DNA of 15,113 nucleotides from Mucilaginibacter_A sp964244955 (GCA_964244955.1 CAXTKQ010000098.1:1-15113); one strand, 5' to 3'. Shown: positions 6,697 through 14,142, numbered from the stretch's first letter. The notes: generated by a model from the letters alone, not told the origin. Program-made: numbers and translations.

Positions 6697-6713
6697 ATAC
6701 TTCTTTTACAGGC
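6697..6713 (-). repeat. Near copy of the dispersed repeat with extended flank
   Basis: On the minus strand it reads GCCTGTAAAAGAAGTAT, differing from the 12-mer by one base. It shares the longer block TGCCTGTAAAAGAAG with the copy at 8335-8352. It lies 26 nt past the stop of the response regulator. Confidence 0.7.
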
Positions 6714-6738
6714 AAAAAATGGGTGCGACAAATAGCTT

Positions 6739-8088
6739 TTAATCCAACCCATACTCCTTCAACTTCCGGTACAACGTAGCAATACCAATATTTAACAAAC
6801 GCGCAGTTTCCGTGCGGTTGCCTTTGGTATGGTTAAGCACACGTTGGATATGCAATTTTTCGATGGAATCCAAATTAAACGATTGCGGCTGATCGGGCAG
6901 GTTAGAAAGCACTTGTTTCTGTAAATTAATCGGCAACAAAGATTCGTTCAAACCGTTCTCATCCGCCAAAATCATAGCGCGTTCAATGCTGTTTTTTAAT
7001 TCGCGGATATTGCCCGGCCAATTGTAGGTTTCCAGTTTTTCGATAAAAGTCCGGCTTAATTCTGGAACCGGCTTTTTCACTTTTGCCGCAAAATATTGTA
7101 CAAAAAAAGCAGTTAACAATTTGATGTCCTTTTTTCGTTCGCGCAATGGCGGCAACATAATTTGAAAAACCGACAACCGGTAATAAATATCCAGCCGGAA
7201 AGTGCCTTTTGCCGTTTCGGCCAGCAAATCGCGGTTAGTTGCAGTGATGATACGGACGTTAACTTGCGTTGGCCGCGTATCGCCAATTTTGATAAATTGC
7301 TGCGATTCTAAAACGCGCAACAGTTTCGCCTGCAAATCCAGGTCCAGCTCTCCTATTTCATCCAAAAAAATGGTGCCGCCGCTGGCTTCTTCAAAAAGCC
7401 CTTTTTTATCTTTTAACGCATTGGTAAAAGCACCGGCCTTGTAACCAAACAGTTCGCTTTCCAACAATTCTTTGGTAAAAGCACTGCAGTTTACGGCAAC
7501 AAAAGCTTTGGCTTTCCGGCTGCTGGCCTGATGGATGGCCTCTGCAAAAACCTCTTTTCCGGTCCCGGTTTCGCCCAAAAGCAAAACGGTGGTATCGGTT
7601 ACAGCCACTTTTCGGGCCAAACCTACGGCTTCGGTTATCGCTGCCGAGGTGCCGATAATCCGCTCAAAACCAAAACGGCTGCTTAGTTTGTTTTCCAGTT
7701 CCAGTACGCGGCGCTGCAAATGCGCTTTGTCCATCGCTTTGCTCACCAGCGGAACAATCCTATCATTGTCATCGCCTTTGGTGATGTAATCGAAAGCGCC
7801 GTTTTTGATAGCCGTAACGCCGTCGCTGATGGTTCCGTAAGCCGTTATAACGATAACTTCGGTTGCCGGCCAGCCTTCTTTGATCTTTCGGGTCAGTTCG
7901 ATGCCATTCATGTCCGGCAGTTTTACATCGCTTAAAATCACATCAAAAGTGTCGTGTTCCAGCTTTTTTAAACCTTCTTTGGCGGTTGCCGCTTCGGCCA
8001 CCTCGTAGCCTTCTAACTGCATAATGCGCGACAAAAGCTTGCGCAAACGGTCTTCGTCATCAATAATCAGCAGTTTACCCTTTTGCAT
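6739..8088 (-). CDS. Sigma-54-dependent response regulator (NtrC family)
   Basis: A 449-residue three-domain regulator. The receiver (about residues 1-118) has the acidic pair D10/D11, phosphoacceptor D54 (LSDVKLPDMNG), T82 and K104. The AAA+ domain has Walker A GETGTGKE (172-179), the sigma-54 contact loop as GAFTNA (219-224) where GAFTGA is usual, and Walker B GGTIFLDEIGE (237-247) with D243/E244. A Fis-type helix-turn-helix (TKGNRTETARLLNIGIATLYRKLK) ends the protein. It should activate RpoN-dependent promoters after phosphorylation; the partner kinase and targets are not in the window. It is divergent from kup across 328 nt. On the minus strand a TATTTTTG (8179-8172) could be its -7 element, but no TTG lies at proper spacing. 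The GAFTNA variant needs a family comparison before being called unusual. Confidence 0.95.
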   Translation of the reverse strand: MQKGKLLIIDDEDRLRKLLSRIMQLEGYEVAEAATAKEGLKKLEHDTFDVILSDVKLPDMNGIELTRKIKEGWPATEVIVITAYGTISDGVTAIKNGAFDYITKGDDNDRIVPLVSKAMDKAHLQRRVLELENKLSSRFGFERIIGTSAAITEAVGLARKVAVTDTTVLLLGETGTGKEVFAEAIHQASSRKAKAFVAVNCSAFTKELLESELFGYKAGAFTNALKDKKGLFEEASGGTIFLDEIGELDLDLQAKLLRVLESQQFIKIGDTRPTQVNVRIITATNRDLLAETAKGTFRLDIYYRLSVFQIMLPPLRERKKDIKLLTAFFVQYFAAKVKKPVPELSRTFIEKLETYNWPGNIRELKNSIERAMILADENGLNESLLPINLQKQVLSNLPDQPQSFNLDSIEKLHIQRVLNHTKGNRTETARLLNIGIATLYRKLKEYGLD

Positions 8089-8143
8089 ATAACCGTTTTG
8101 TTTTGGCTTGAAATGAAGCGTTTCGTTATCAAATTTTGTATCG

Positions 8144-8155
8144 TAAAAGAAGCAT
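8144..8155 (+). repeat. Copy of dispersed 12-mer TAAAAGAAGCAT
   Basis: An exact copy in the divergent intergenic region, 56 nt upstream of the response regulator start and pointing away from it. Confidence 0.85.
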
Positions 8156-8163
8156 TAAATCTG

Positions 8164-8176
8164 TTTTGTAACAAAA
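8164..8176. promoter_or_regulatory. Possible operator palindrome
   Basis: TTTTGT-A-ACAAAA is a perfect 6-bp inverted repeat with a one-base centre. It overlaps the TATTTTTG box on the minus strand (8172-8179) and lies between the divergent regulator and kup genes. An operator role is only a suggestion; A/T-rich palindromes of this size are common. Confidence 0.25.
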
Positions 8177-8213
8177 ATATTAAATGTAAAAATGGCTTGG
8201 TTGCCAAATAAAA

Positions 8214-8243
8214 TTGAATTTTCCTTAATAATAACTACTTTTG
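8214..8243 (+). promoter_or_regulatory. Bacteroidota-type promoter for kup
   Basis: TTG (8214-8216), a 19-nt spacer and TACTTTTG (8236-8243) fit TTG-N(17-23)-TAnnTTTG. Transcription from about 8249 would give kup a leader of roughly 165 nt that holds two short ORFs. Confidence 0.65.
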
Positions 8244-8258
8244 CCGCATCTTTTAGCT

Positions 8259-8306
8259 ATGTTCAAACATTCTGCACCTTCCTTTGCTTATCTGCCGGGA
8301 AGCTAA
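8259..8306 (+). CDS. Possible 15-codon upstream ORF in the kup leader
   Basis: ATG at 8259 opens a short frame encoding MFKHSAPSFAYLPGS, ending with TAA. It lies just downstream of the predicted kup start site. A short ORF of this size is easily a chance event; there is no Shine-Dalgarno sequence and no comparative support. Listed because it precedes a second short ORF in the same leader. Confidence 0.15.
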   Translation: MFKHSAPSFAYLPGS

Positions 8307-8333
8307 TTTTATGATTGCAACAACCCCAAAAAT

Positions 8334-8420
8334 ATGCCTGTAAAAGAAGCATTGTTCTTTTTTCTGATTGTCCGGGTTTTATTTTTACCATTTTATCTTC
8401 TTCATTTTTTTTCATTATGA
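8334..8420 (+). CDS. Candidate 28-residue hydrophobic peptide translationally coupled to kup
   Basis: ATG at 8334 opens a 28-codon frame that starts MPVKEALFFFLIVRVLF and continues almost wholly with F, L, Y, P and I residues, a single membrane-spanning helix in form. Its TGA (8418-8420) overlaps the ATG of kup (8417-8419) as ATGA, the classic arrangement for translational coupling. By form it resembles KdpF, the roughly 29-residue hydrophobic subunit of the Kdp potassium pump, although no sequence relationship is claimed. Caution: the region is T-rich, and T-rich DNA yields hydrophobic peptides by chance. Codons 3-6 coincide with a copy of the dispersed 12-mer. Confidence 0.3.
   Translation: MPVKEALFFFLIVRVLFLPFYLLHFFSL
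8341..8352 (+). repeat. Copy of dispersed 12-mer TAAAAGAAGCAT
   Basis: An exact copy in the kup leader, 65 nt before the start codon, pointing toward kup. The flank TGCCTG is shared with the near copy on the far side of the response regulator. Confidence 0.85.
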
Positions 8421-10396
8421 ATTCACATTTAAAAAAGTTGTCTGCCGCGGGTATGCTCGTTACGCTGGGCATTATTTTTGGCGATATCGGAACTTCTCCG
8501 CTTTACGTATTTCAAACGCTATTAACCGAAGGCGGAAAAGTGAACCAGGAATTGGTGCTAGGTTCTATTTCCTGCGTGTTCTGGACGCTTACGCTGCAAA
8601 CCACTTTTAAATACATCATCATAACACTGCAAGCTGATAACAAAGGCGAAGGCGGTATTTTTTCTTTATACGCTTTGGTTCGGCGTTATGGAAAATGGCT
8701 GGCTATTCCTGCTATTATCGGTGCAGGCACGCTGCTGGCCGATGGTATTATCACGCCGCCCATTTCGGTTACTTCCGCTATCGAAGGGCTGCATTTAGTT
8801 CCGGCTTTGTCCAAATACATCGTACCCGGAAACGAACTGATCCTCACTATCGTGATCGGTATTATTTTACTGCTTTTCTTTTTTCAACAGTTTGGCACCA
8901 AAGTTATCGGTTCTGCTTTTGGCCCAGTAATGCTGCTTTGGTTTATCATGCTGGGCGTTTTAGGGACCATACAAATTGCACAATTTCCGCAAATATTCAA
9001 GGCTTTAAGCCCGCATTATGGTTTTGAACTGCTGACCAACCATCCACGCGGTTTTTGGCTTTTGGGTGCCGTTTTTTTATGTACTACCGGTGCCGAAGCT
9101 TTGTATTCCGACTTGGGCCATTGCGGCAGAAAGAACATACAGGTAAGCTGGATTTTTGTTAAAACAACTTTGATGCTGAATTATTTGGGACAAGGTGCCT
9201 GGGTGCTGTTGCAACCCGCCAATACTTCTTTTACCAACCTAAATCCGTTTTTCCAGATTGTGCCGCACGCGTTTTTGGTGCCGAGTATTATCCTGGCAAC
9301 GTTTGCCACCATTATTGCCAGCCAGGCTTTGATCAGCGGTTCGTTTACCTTAATCAGCGAAGCCGTAAGCATGAACTTTTGGCCGCGCGTTACCATCAAA
9401 TTCCCAAGCGATATCCGCGGACAAATTTATATCCCGAGCATCAACTGGTTGCTATGTTTTGGTTGTATTGCGGTTTCGCTGTATTTCAGAACTTCGGAAG
9501 CCATGACTGCTGCTTACGGTTTTTCCATTACCGTTGCCATGCTGATGACCACCATTTTGGTTTATCATTTTATCCGCTACGTTAAACACTGGCCGCTTTG
9601 GCTGGTGGTCATCATCCTTTGTATTTTTCTGACGGTAGAAGGCTCGTTCTTTGTGGCCAATGCGGTAAAACTGCTTAAACGTTTGTTCTTTTTGGTGTTT
9701 GAAGTTGGTTTGATCTTTACCATGTACATTTGGTACCGCGCCAGAAAAATCAACAACCGTTTGCTCACGTTTATTGACCTGAAAGATAAAATCCCGATGT
9801 TTAATGCTTTGAGCGCGGAAACTTCGGTCCCCAAATTTGCCACACATTTAATTTATCTGACCAAAGCCAACAATAGCAACCAAATTGAGCAGAAGATTTT
9901 GTATTCAATTTTTAGCCGGATGCCAAAACGCGCTGATATATATTGGTTTATCCATATTGAAAGGGCGGACGACCCATACACTATGGAATACAGCATCGAG
10001 GAATTGGCCAACGACAAGATTATCCGTGTTGAGTTCAGGCTTGGTTTCCGTATCCAGCCCCGCATCAATGTGTTGTTTAGAAGGGTGGTTGAAGATATGG
10101 TTGCCCGAAAAGAACTGGACATTACCAGCCCTTACGAAGCGTTGAGCCAATACAAACTGGCGGCCGATTTCCGCTTTGTGTTGTTAGAAAAATTCTTGTC
10201 TTACGAAAACGAGTTCAGTTTGAAAGAAGGTTTTATTTTGAGAAGCTATTTTGCGATCAAAAAATACGCTTTGAGCGATGCCCAGGCCTACGGTTTGGAT
10301 ACCAGTGAAACCCGTGTAGAAAAAATACCTTTGGTGGTAACGCCTTTTTCCAACTTTGCTTTAAAAAGGATTGAACCGAAAGTACAAGTTCAGTAG
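8417..10396 (+). CDS. kup: Kup family potassium uptake transporter
   Basis: A KUP/HAK/KT family K+ transporter (H+ symporter in the family) of the inner membrane. The diagnostic GDIGTSPLYV lies at residues 22-31, followed by about twelve hydrophobic segments including GAEALYSDLGH, and a soluble C-terminal region of some 200 residues. The ATG at 8417 is chosen because the protein then begins directly before the first conserved helix (659 residues, close to the ~620 of E. coli Kup); the same frame is open back to a TTG at 8315 but those 34 residues do not look like part of the family. It has a consensus promoter at 8214-8243 and a terminator at 10460-10497, so it is likely a single-gene unit, with a possible coupled small peptide before it. 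Confidence 0.95.
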   Translation: MNSHLKKLSAAGMLVTLGIIFGDIGTSPLYVFQTLLTEGGKVNQELVLGSISCVFWTLTLQTTFKYIIITLQADNKGEGGIFSLYALVRRYGKWLAIPAIIGAGTLLADGIITPPISVTSAIEGLHLVPALSKYIVPGNELILTIVIGIILLLFFFQQFGTKVIGSAFGPVMLLWFIMLGVLGTIQIAQFPQIFKALSPHYGFELLTNHPRGFWLLGAVFLCTTGAEALYSDLGHCGRKNIQVSWIFVKTTLMLNYLGQGAWVLLQPANTSFTNLNPFFQIVPHAFLVPSIILATFATIIASQALISGSFTLISEAVSMNFWPRVTIKFPSDIRGQIYIPSINWLLCFGCIAVSLYFRTSEAMTAAYGFSITVAMLMTTILVYHFIRYVKHWPLWLVVIILCIFLTVEGSFFVANAVKLLKRLFFLVFEVGLIFTMYIWYRARKINNRLLTFIDLKDKIPMFNALSAETSVPKFATHLIYLTKANNSNQIEQKILYSIFSRMPKRADIYWFIHIERADDPYTMEYSIEELANDKIIRVEFRLGFRIQPRINVLFRRVVEDMVARKELDITSPYEALSQYKLAADFRFVLLEKFLSYENEFSLKEGFILRSYFAIKKYALSDAQAYGLDTSETRVEKIPLVVTPFSNFALKRIEPKVQVQ

Positions 10397-10693
10397 CTAT
10401 TTTTATTACGGCTAAACTTAAAAAGCATTTTACTGATTGAGTTTTAGCTTAACCTTATTAAAAAATCCGTCAGCCTAACCCCGCTGACGGATTTTTTTAT
10501 GACCAGGCCGATGCTGTTTTTATGCACCTTTTTTTATTGCCTCAACAACCTGTATAAATTTTCTTAATCATAAATCTATTTTATCATTATTTAAAACAAA
10601 TTAATTTCCTTTTAATTAATATAGAAAGAAGTTGATATTAAAATATTAATTTCAACAGTAATCAATTTAAAAACTATTTAAAAGGAAGAAAAA
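10397..10693. other. Intergenic region between kup and the SPW gene
   Basis: Apart from the kup terminator this A/T-rich stretch shows no gene and no match to TAnnTTTG in the plus direction. A short purine-rich AAAAGGAAG lies before the SPW start codon. Confidence 0.6.
10460..10497 (+). terminator. Intrinsic terminator of kup
   Basis: A 15-bp perfect stem (AAAAAATCCGTCAGC / GCTGACGGATTTTTT) with the 8-nt loop CTAACCCC, followed by T residues. It lies 64 nt after the kup stop. Confidence 0.92.
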
Positions 10694-11062
10694 ATGCGTT
10701 TTATTTCAACAAAAGTCCACGGAATGCTGGATTACATTATGGGTTTAATCATCATTGCTTCGCCATGGCTTTTTGGTTTTGCAGACGGAACAGCGGCACA
10801 ATGGGTGCCGGTTGCGGTAGGTATAGTTTTGCTGCTCTCATCGTTGATGACCAATTATGAGTTTTCGGTAGCAAAAATAATTTCAATGCCAACACACTTG
10901 AGCTTAGATGTTTTGGCAGGAATTTTCCTGATTGCTTCGCCATGGCTTTTTGGTTTTGCAGGCCGCATTAGCACACCGCACATTGTGTTCGGTATTTTAG
11001 AAATTGGTGCCGGCTTAATGACAAAAACCACACCTGGCACACGCACATCAGTTGCTATTTAA
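10694..11062 (+). CDS. SPW repeat membrane protein
   Basis: A 122-residue integral membrane protein with two SPW repeats, each a pair of hydrophobic helices: IIIASPWLFGFAD (SPW at residues 23-25) and IFLIASPWLFGFAG (82-84). The function of the family is unknown. The two repeats are unusually alike at the DNA level: 31 consecutive bases are identical at 10754-10784 and 10931-10961. The start is preceded by an AGGAAG that could serve as a weak Shine-Dalgarno sequence. It is flanked by terminators on both sides (10460-10497 and 11128-11164), so it is a single-gene unit. Confidence 0.9.
   Translation: MRFISTKVHGMLDYIMGLIIIASPWLFGFADGTAAQWVPVAVGIVLLLSSLMTNYEFSVAKIISMPTHLSLDVLAGIFLIASPWLFGFAGRISTPHIVFGILEIGAGLMTKTTPGTRTSVAI
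10754..10961 (+). repeat. 31-bp perfect direct repeat inside the SPW gene
   Basis: Bases 10754-10784 and 10931-10961 are identical, offset by 177 bp (59 codons). They encode the core of the two SPW repeats. Identity includes all synonymous positions. Confidence 0.95.
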
Positions 11063-11127
11063 CCTTTAGGGTTTGCTCAAAAACCAGCAGGCCGGAACTG
11101 TTTTTATAAGTGCTTCGGTTATTAATC

Positions 11128-11164
11128 AGCTTGTACCTTTTAAAAATGGGTACAAGCTTTTTTG
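11128..11164 (+). terminator. Intrinsic terminator of the SPW gene
   Basis: A 10-bp stem AGCTTGTACC (11128-11137) / GGTACAAGCT (11149-11158) with an 11-nt loop and a T-run to 11164. It lies 66 nt after the SPW stop. Confidence 0.88.
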
Positions 11165-11167
11165 TTG

Positions 11168-11179
11168 TACAAGAAGTAT
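11168..11179 (+). repeat. Degenerate copy of the dispersed repeat
   Basis: TACAAGAAGTAT matches the 12-mer at 10 of 12 positions, just past the SPW terminator. Weak on its own. Confidence 0.3.
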
Positions 11180-11251
11180 TTGTAATTCTATCCAATCAAT
11201 TTAAAATTGAACACTGAAAAAAGGGTGGTAAAAACAGTATCGGCAAAAACA

Positions 11252-12088
11252 TCAACTTTGTTCTAAGTTAAAAAAATGTGCTGCATATGCTGCCACGCCG
11301 TGTTCAATATTGGTTTTAGAAACGGCATAGGCAGCGTCTTTAAGTTGTTGCACACCGTTGCCAACTGCAATCCCAAACTTTGCTTCTTTTATCAACTCAA
11401 AATCATTGTGGCCATCACCAAAAGCTATTACATTTTCCCAACCGATACCCGCAAATTGCGGCAATTGGTTTAATAGTGTTGTTAAACCCTGGCTTTTATT
11501 GGTTGGCGGCGTTATCTCTAAATAAACATCTTTTGACCGCCAAATAGCCAATTCTGCCTCGGCCCGCAATTCTTTTTCGATCAAATCCAGCAGTTCCGCT
11601 TTTCCCATAAGCATTACTTTGTGCGCGCCGTTTGCCATAAAAGCAGCCAAGGCTTCCGCAGAAAAACCGGTCAACAAACCATCAGGACGAACGCGCGTGT
11701 TGTTAGTTTCCCGTTCCGTATAAAAATCTATGGCAGAAGCCAGCCAGGTATTATTTTGGAAAATACTGATGTGAAGGTTGTGCAACTGCGCCATTTTTAG
11801 CATTGCCTGCACTTTTTCTCCGGCAATGGTAACGGAGGAAATTACTTTTTCAGGGCCAAAAGCTACACCCGAGGAAAGCGTTAAAGCACCGTTATAGCAA
11901 ATCAAAGGCTGGTCTTCGATGTTCAAAGTTTGCTGGATGTGCCACAACGCTTTCGGCATCCGGGAAGATGCCAGTACTATTGGAATGCTTTTATTTAACT
12001 GTTTAAACACCCGGATGGTCCGTTCGTCCACTGCCCTATCCTTGTTTAAAAGTGTGCCGTCTATATCTGTACAAATCAGTTTTACCAT
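11252..12088 (-). CDS. Cof-type HAD-IIB hydrolase (sugar/nucleotide phosphatase family)
   Basis: A 278-residue cytosolic haloacid dehalogenase-superfamily phosphatase. Motif I is CTDIDGT with D8 (nucleophile) and D10; motif II is ASSRMP at residues 40-45; motif III includes K198 in TNKSQG; motif IV is AFGDGHND (222-229). The C2-type cap lies between motifs II and III. Family members such as YbiV/Cof dephosphorylate small phosphorylated metabolites; the substrate cannot be told here. It is a lone gene on the minus strand, convergent with the SPW gene and divergent from the split-barrel gene. No consensus promoter was found in the 204-nt upstream region. Confidence 0.93.
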   Translation of the reverse strand: MVKLICTDIDGTLLNKDRAVDERTIRVFKQLNKSIPIVLASSRMPKALWHIQQTLNIEDQPLICYNGALTLSSGVAFGPEKVISSVTIAGEKVQAMLKMAQLHNLHISIFQNNTWLASAIDFYTERETNNTRVRPDGLLTGFSAEALAAFMANGAHKVMLMGKAELLDLIEKELRAEAELAIWRSKDVYLEITPPTNKSQGLTTLLNQLPQFAGIGWENVIAFGDGHNDFELIKEAKFGIAVGNGVQQLKDAAYAVSKTNIEHGVAAYAAHFFNLEQS

Positions 12089-12228
12089 TGTTTTTATGTT
12101 GAAAGATGGGCAACCGGGCTAAAATTATAAACTATTTTGAGAAAAACAGAAGTGCAAATGCGGCACCGTGGTTTTAGGCTGATTTTGTTGTCGCGCTTCA
12201 CGGTCTTTTTACCAAATAATGCAGTATA

Positions 12229-12240
12229 ATGCTTTTTTTA
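12229..12240 (-). repeat. Near copy of the dispersed repeat
   Basis: On the minus strand it reads TAAAAAAAGCAT with a preceding GG, one base off the 12-mer. It lies 52 nt upstream of the split-barrel gene and points away from it. Confidence 0.55.
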
Positions 12241-12292
12241 CCACACAAAAATCAATCCTTTAAGTTATTGTTCAAAATCAAGAAACTTAATT

Positions 12293-12832
12293 ATGGATAG
12301 TATCAATCAACAGCAGCCGGAAGACAATTTGAAGGATTTGCAAGGCAGCGATGCCGCACAGAAAATGAAAGCCCTGGCCGAACGTGCCGACACTTGCTTT
12401 TTTTGCTCGAACATTAAAACCGGGCTTCCGTTTTCAACCCGGCCAATGTCGGTTTTAAAAGTAGATGATGCCGGGAACTTTTGGTTTTTAAGTTCAAACG
12501 ACAGCAATAAAAACCAGGAAGTAAGCCACGACCCTTTTGTACAGTTATTGTTTCAAGGTTCTTCCTTTTCCGGTTTTTTAAATGTTTATGGCATTGCCGA
12601 AGTAAGTACCGACAAAGCAAAGATCAAAGAACTTTGGAAGCCAATTTTGAAGACCTGGTTTACCGAAGGCGAAGACGACCCGCGCATCACGGTTATCAAA
12701 GTTGACCCGACAGACGGTTATTATTGGGACAACAAACACGGCAATGCCATCGCTTTTATCAAGCAGGCCGCCGGAGCCGTAATTGGTAAAACCATTGATG
12801 ATTCTATCGAGGGCAAACTGGAAGTAGAATAA
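12293..12832 (+). CDS. General stress protein, FMN-binding split barrel (pyridoxamine 5'-phosphate oxidase-like)
   Basis: A 179-residue protein of the pyridoxamine 5'-phosphate oxidase-like general stress family (GSP26 type). Typical features are the strand run CFFCSNIKTGLPFSTRPMSV, the barrel segment GNFWFLSSNDSNKNQEV, and the C-terminal GYYWDNKHGN. Family members bind FMN or F420 and are linked with stress; a true PNPO reaction is not expected. It is a single-gene unit with its own terminator at 12902-12936. The start ATG lies in an A/T-rich leader without a Shine-Dalgarno sequence. Copies of the dispersed repeat flank the gene on both sides, each pointing outward. Confidence 0.9.
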   Translation: MDSINQQQPEDNLKDLQGSDAAQKMKALAERADTCFFCSNIKTGLPFSTRPMSVLKVDDAGNFWFLSSNDSNKNQEVSHDPFVQLLFQGSSFSGFLNVYGIAEVSTDKAKIKELWKPILKTWFTEGEDDPRITVIKVDPTDGYYWDNKHGNAIAFIKQAAGAVIGKTIDDSIEGKLEVE

Positions 12833-12843
12833 AAAAATAGGGA

Positions 12844-12855
12844 TAAAAGAAGCAT
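12844..12855 (+). repeat. Copy of dispersed 12-mer TAAAAGAAGCAT
   Basis: An exact copy, 11 nt past the stop of the split-barrel gene, pointing away from it and ahead of its terminator. Confidence 0.85.
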
Positions 12856-12901
12856 CAACCTAATTGTCAAGCCTTTGGTTTGATAGCTTATTTACAAATG
12901 C

Positions 12902-12936
12902 AAAAAGCCTGTTTTCTTTATGGAAACAGGCTTTTT
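12902..12936. terminator. Bidirectional intrinsic terminator
   Basis: A 13-bp perfect stem (AAAAAGCCTGTTT / AAACAGGCTTTTT) with a 9-nt loop, A-rich on one side and T-rich on the other. It serves the convergent split-barrel gene (plus) and the glycoside-hydrolase-like gene (minus). Confidence 0.9.
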
Positions 12937-12994
12937 ACTTGTGATAAAATTTGAAATTAGAATTTTTATCGTTGCTTTAAATCTAAAAAAATTA

Positions 12995-13999
12995 TTACTG
13001 TTTGTTTAAAATATATGGCCCGGATTTATCCCAGCCAACTTTTAAATTGGATAAAAAATAGGTTTTTCCCTGGTCATTGTTTCCCTGATAAAACAAATAA
13101 GTATCGCCGTTGTCGTTTTCAAAAATACAAGGATGGCCAGATTCGCTGCTGTTCCAAGTTCCGGGTTTTCCATTGGCCAAAAAAGGCATGTTTGATAATC
13201 TTTTCCAGGTAATGCCATCTGTACTTTCGGCCACGCCAATTTGTTGCGGCGCGTTGTTGTAACTTCCTGCATAAAATAGATACAATTTATTGTTTCGTTT
13301 GATGACCGTTGCGCCTTCAATACATTTGCCTTCCCAAGGCAAAGTTGGTTTTAAAATGGATGAATCAGAAGCTTGTTTCCAACTATCACGGCTAAAATCT
13401 GTACTTGCAGGCGCAGTGGCTACACCTTGCTGCTGGATAACACCGCTGCTATCACGGGTAGCATAATAAAGAAAGTATTGGTTTTTGAAGAAGTAAACCT
13501 CTGCATCAATTGCCCTGCCGTTGGTCCAGTTTCCTGCTGCCGGATGAAAAATCGGGTTGCTATTGTCCCGGATAAAATGGATGCCATCAGCAGATACAGC
13601 ATGGCAGATGGCATCTTTTGGCCCGTTGCCATAAGTTTGGTAAAACAAATGTATTTTACCATTTTTCACCAATGCGCCAGGCGCACAAAACCCTTTTTGT
13701 TCATAAACAGCTTCTGGTTTTAACTCTCCTATTTTCGTCCAATTGTATAAATCCTTGCTTTCGGCAATGCCAATGTTCCAACCCAGCATACCGTTGCTCT
13801 TATCGTTGCCCATCTTGCGCGAATAATACATCAGGTATCGCCCTTTAAACTTAACTACGATGGGATCTTTGGCCAGCGGAATGCCGGTTGCGGTACTATC
13901 ACTAAAATACATGCGTGGTTTGTTTTGTGCGTATGCAGTACTGATTAGCAGCAGCGCTAAGGCAATTAACCCAAATGGTTTAGCAAAAAAGGCTTTCAT
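12995..13999 (-). CDS. Secreted GH43-like five-bladed beta-propeller protein
   Basis: A 334-residue protein with a Sec signal peptide (hydrophobic residues 8-22, likely cleavage after AYA at 22-24; there is no lipobox Cys). The mature part has the repeating blade pattern of glycoside hydrolase family 43/62/32-type propellers, with YLMYYS, IHLFYQ, YFLYYA, LYLFYAG and YLFYQG segments. Candidate acidic active-site residues are D45 (AKDPIVVKF), D165 (GRAIDAEVYF) and E228 (KCIEGATVI), in the order base, pKa modulator, acid of the family. It likely acts on plant or microbial polysaccharide side chains in the periplasm or outside the cell; the substrate is unknown. It is a lone gene, without a SusCD pair in the window. 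Confidence 0.85.
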   Translation of the reverse strand: MKAFFAKPFGLIALALLLISTAYAQNKPRMYFSDSTATGIPLAKDPIVVKFKGRYLMYYSRKMGNDKSNGMLGWNIGIAESKDLYNWTKIGELKPEAVYEQKGFCAPGALVKNGKIHLFYQTYGNGPKDAICHAVSADGIHFIRDNSNPIFHPAAGNWTNGRAIDAEVYFFKNQYFLYYATRDSSGVIQQQGVATAPASTDFSRDSWKQASDSSILKPTLPWEGKCIEGATVIKRNNKLYLFYAGSYNNAPQQIGVAESTDGITWKRLSNMPFLANGKPGTWNSSESGHPCIFENDNGDTYLFYQGNNDQGKTYFLSNLKVGWDKSGPYILNKQ

Positions 14000-14142
14000 C
14001 TTTAATTTATATTTTTTTAAAATTAAAACTTCAAAAATTATAAATGAAGATTAAGCACAGATAAAATAATTTATACCTTTAATGCAGCCAAAATAAATGT
14101 TCAATTAACACTTAAAAAAGGAAACCCCTAAAAATCAAGCTT

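Noticed and set aside
8315..8416. N-terminal extension of Kup from a TTG at 8315
   Set aside because: The added 34 residues are not like the family. ATG at 8417 places the conserved GDIGTSPLY motif at the usual distance and gives a normal length.
14113..14127. AAAAAAGGAAA as a Shine-Dalgarno site for the PhyH gene
   Set aside because: It is over 20 nt from the ATG, too far to position a ribosome, and the lineage usually does without such sites.
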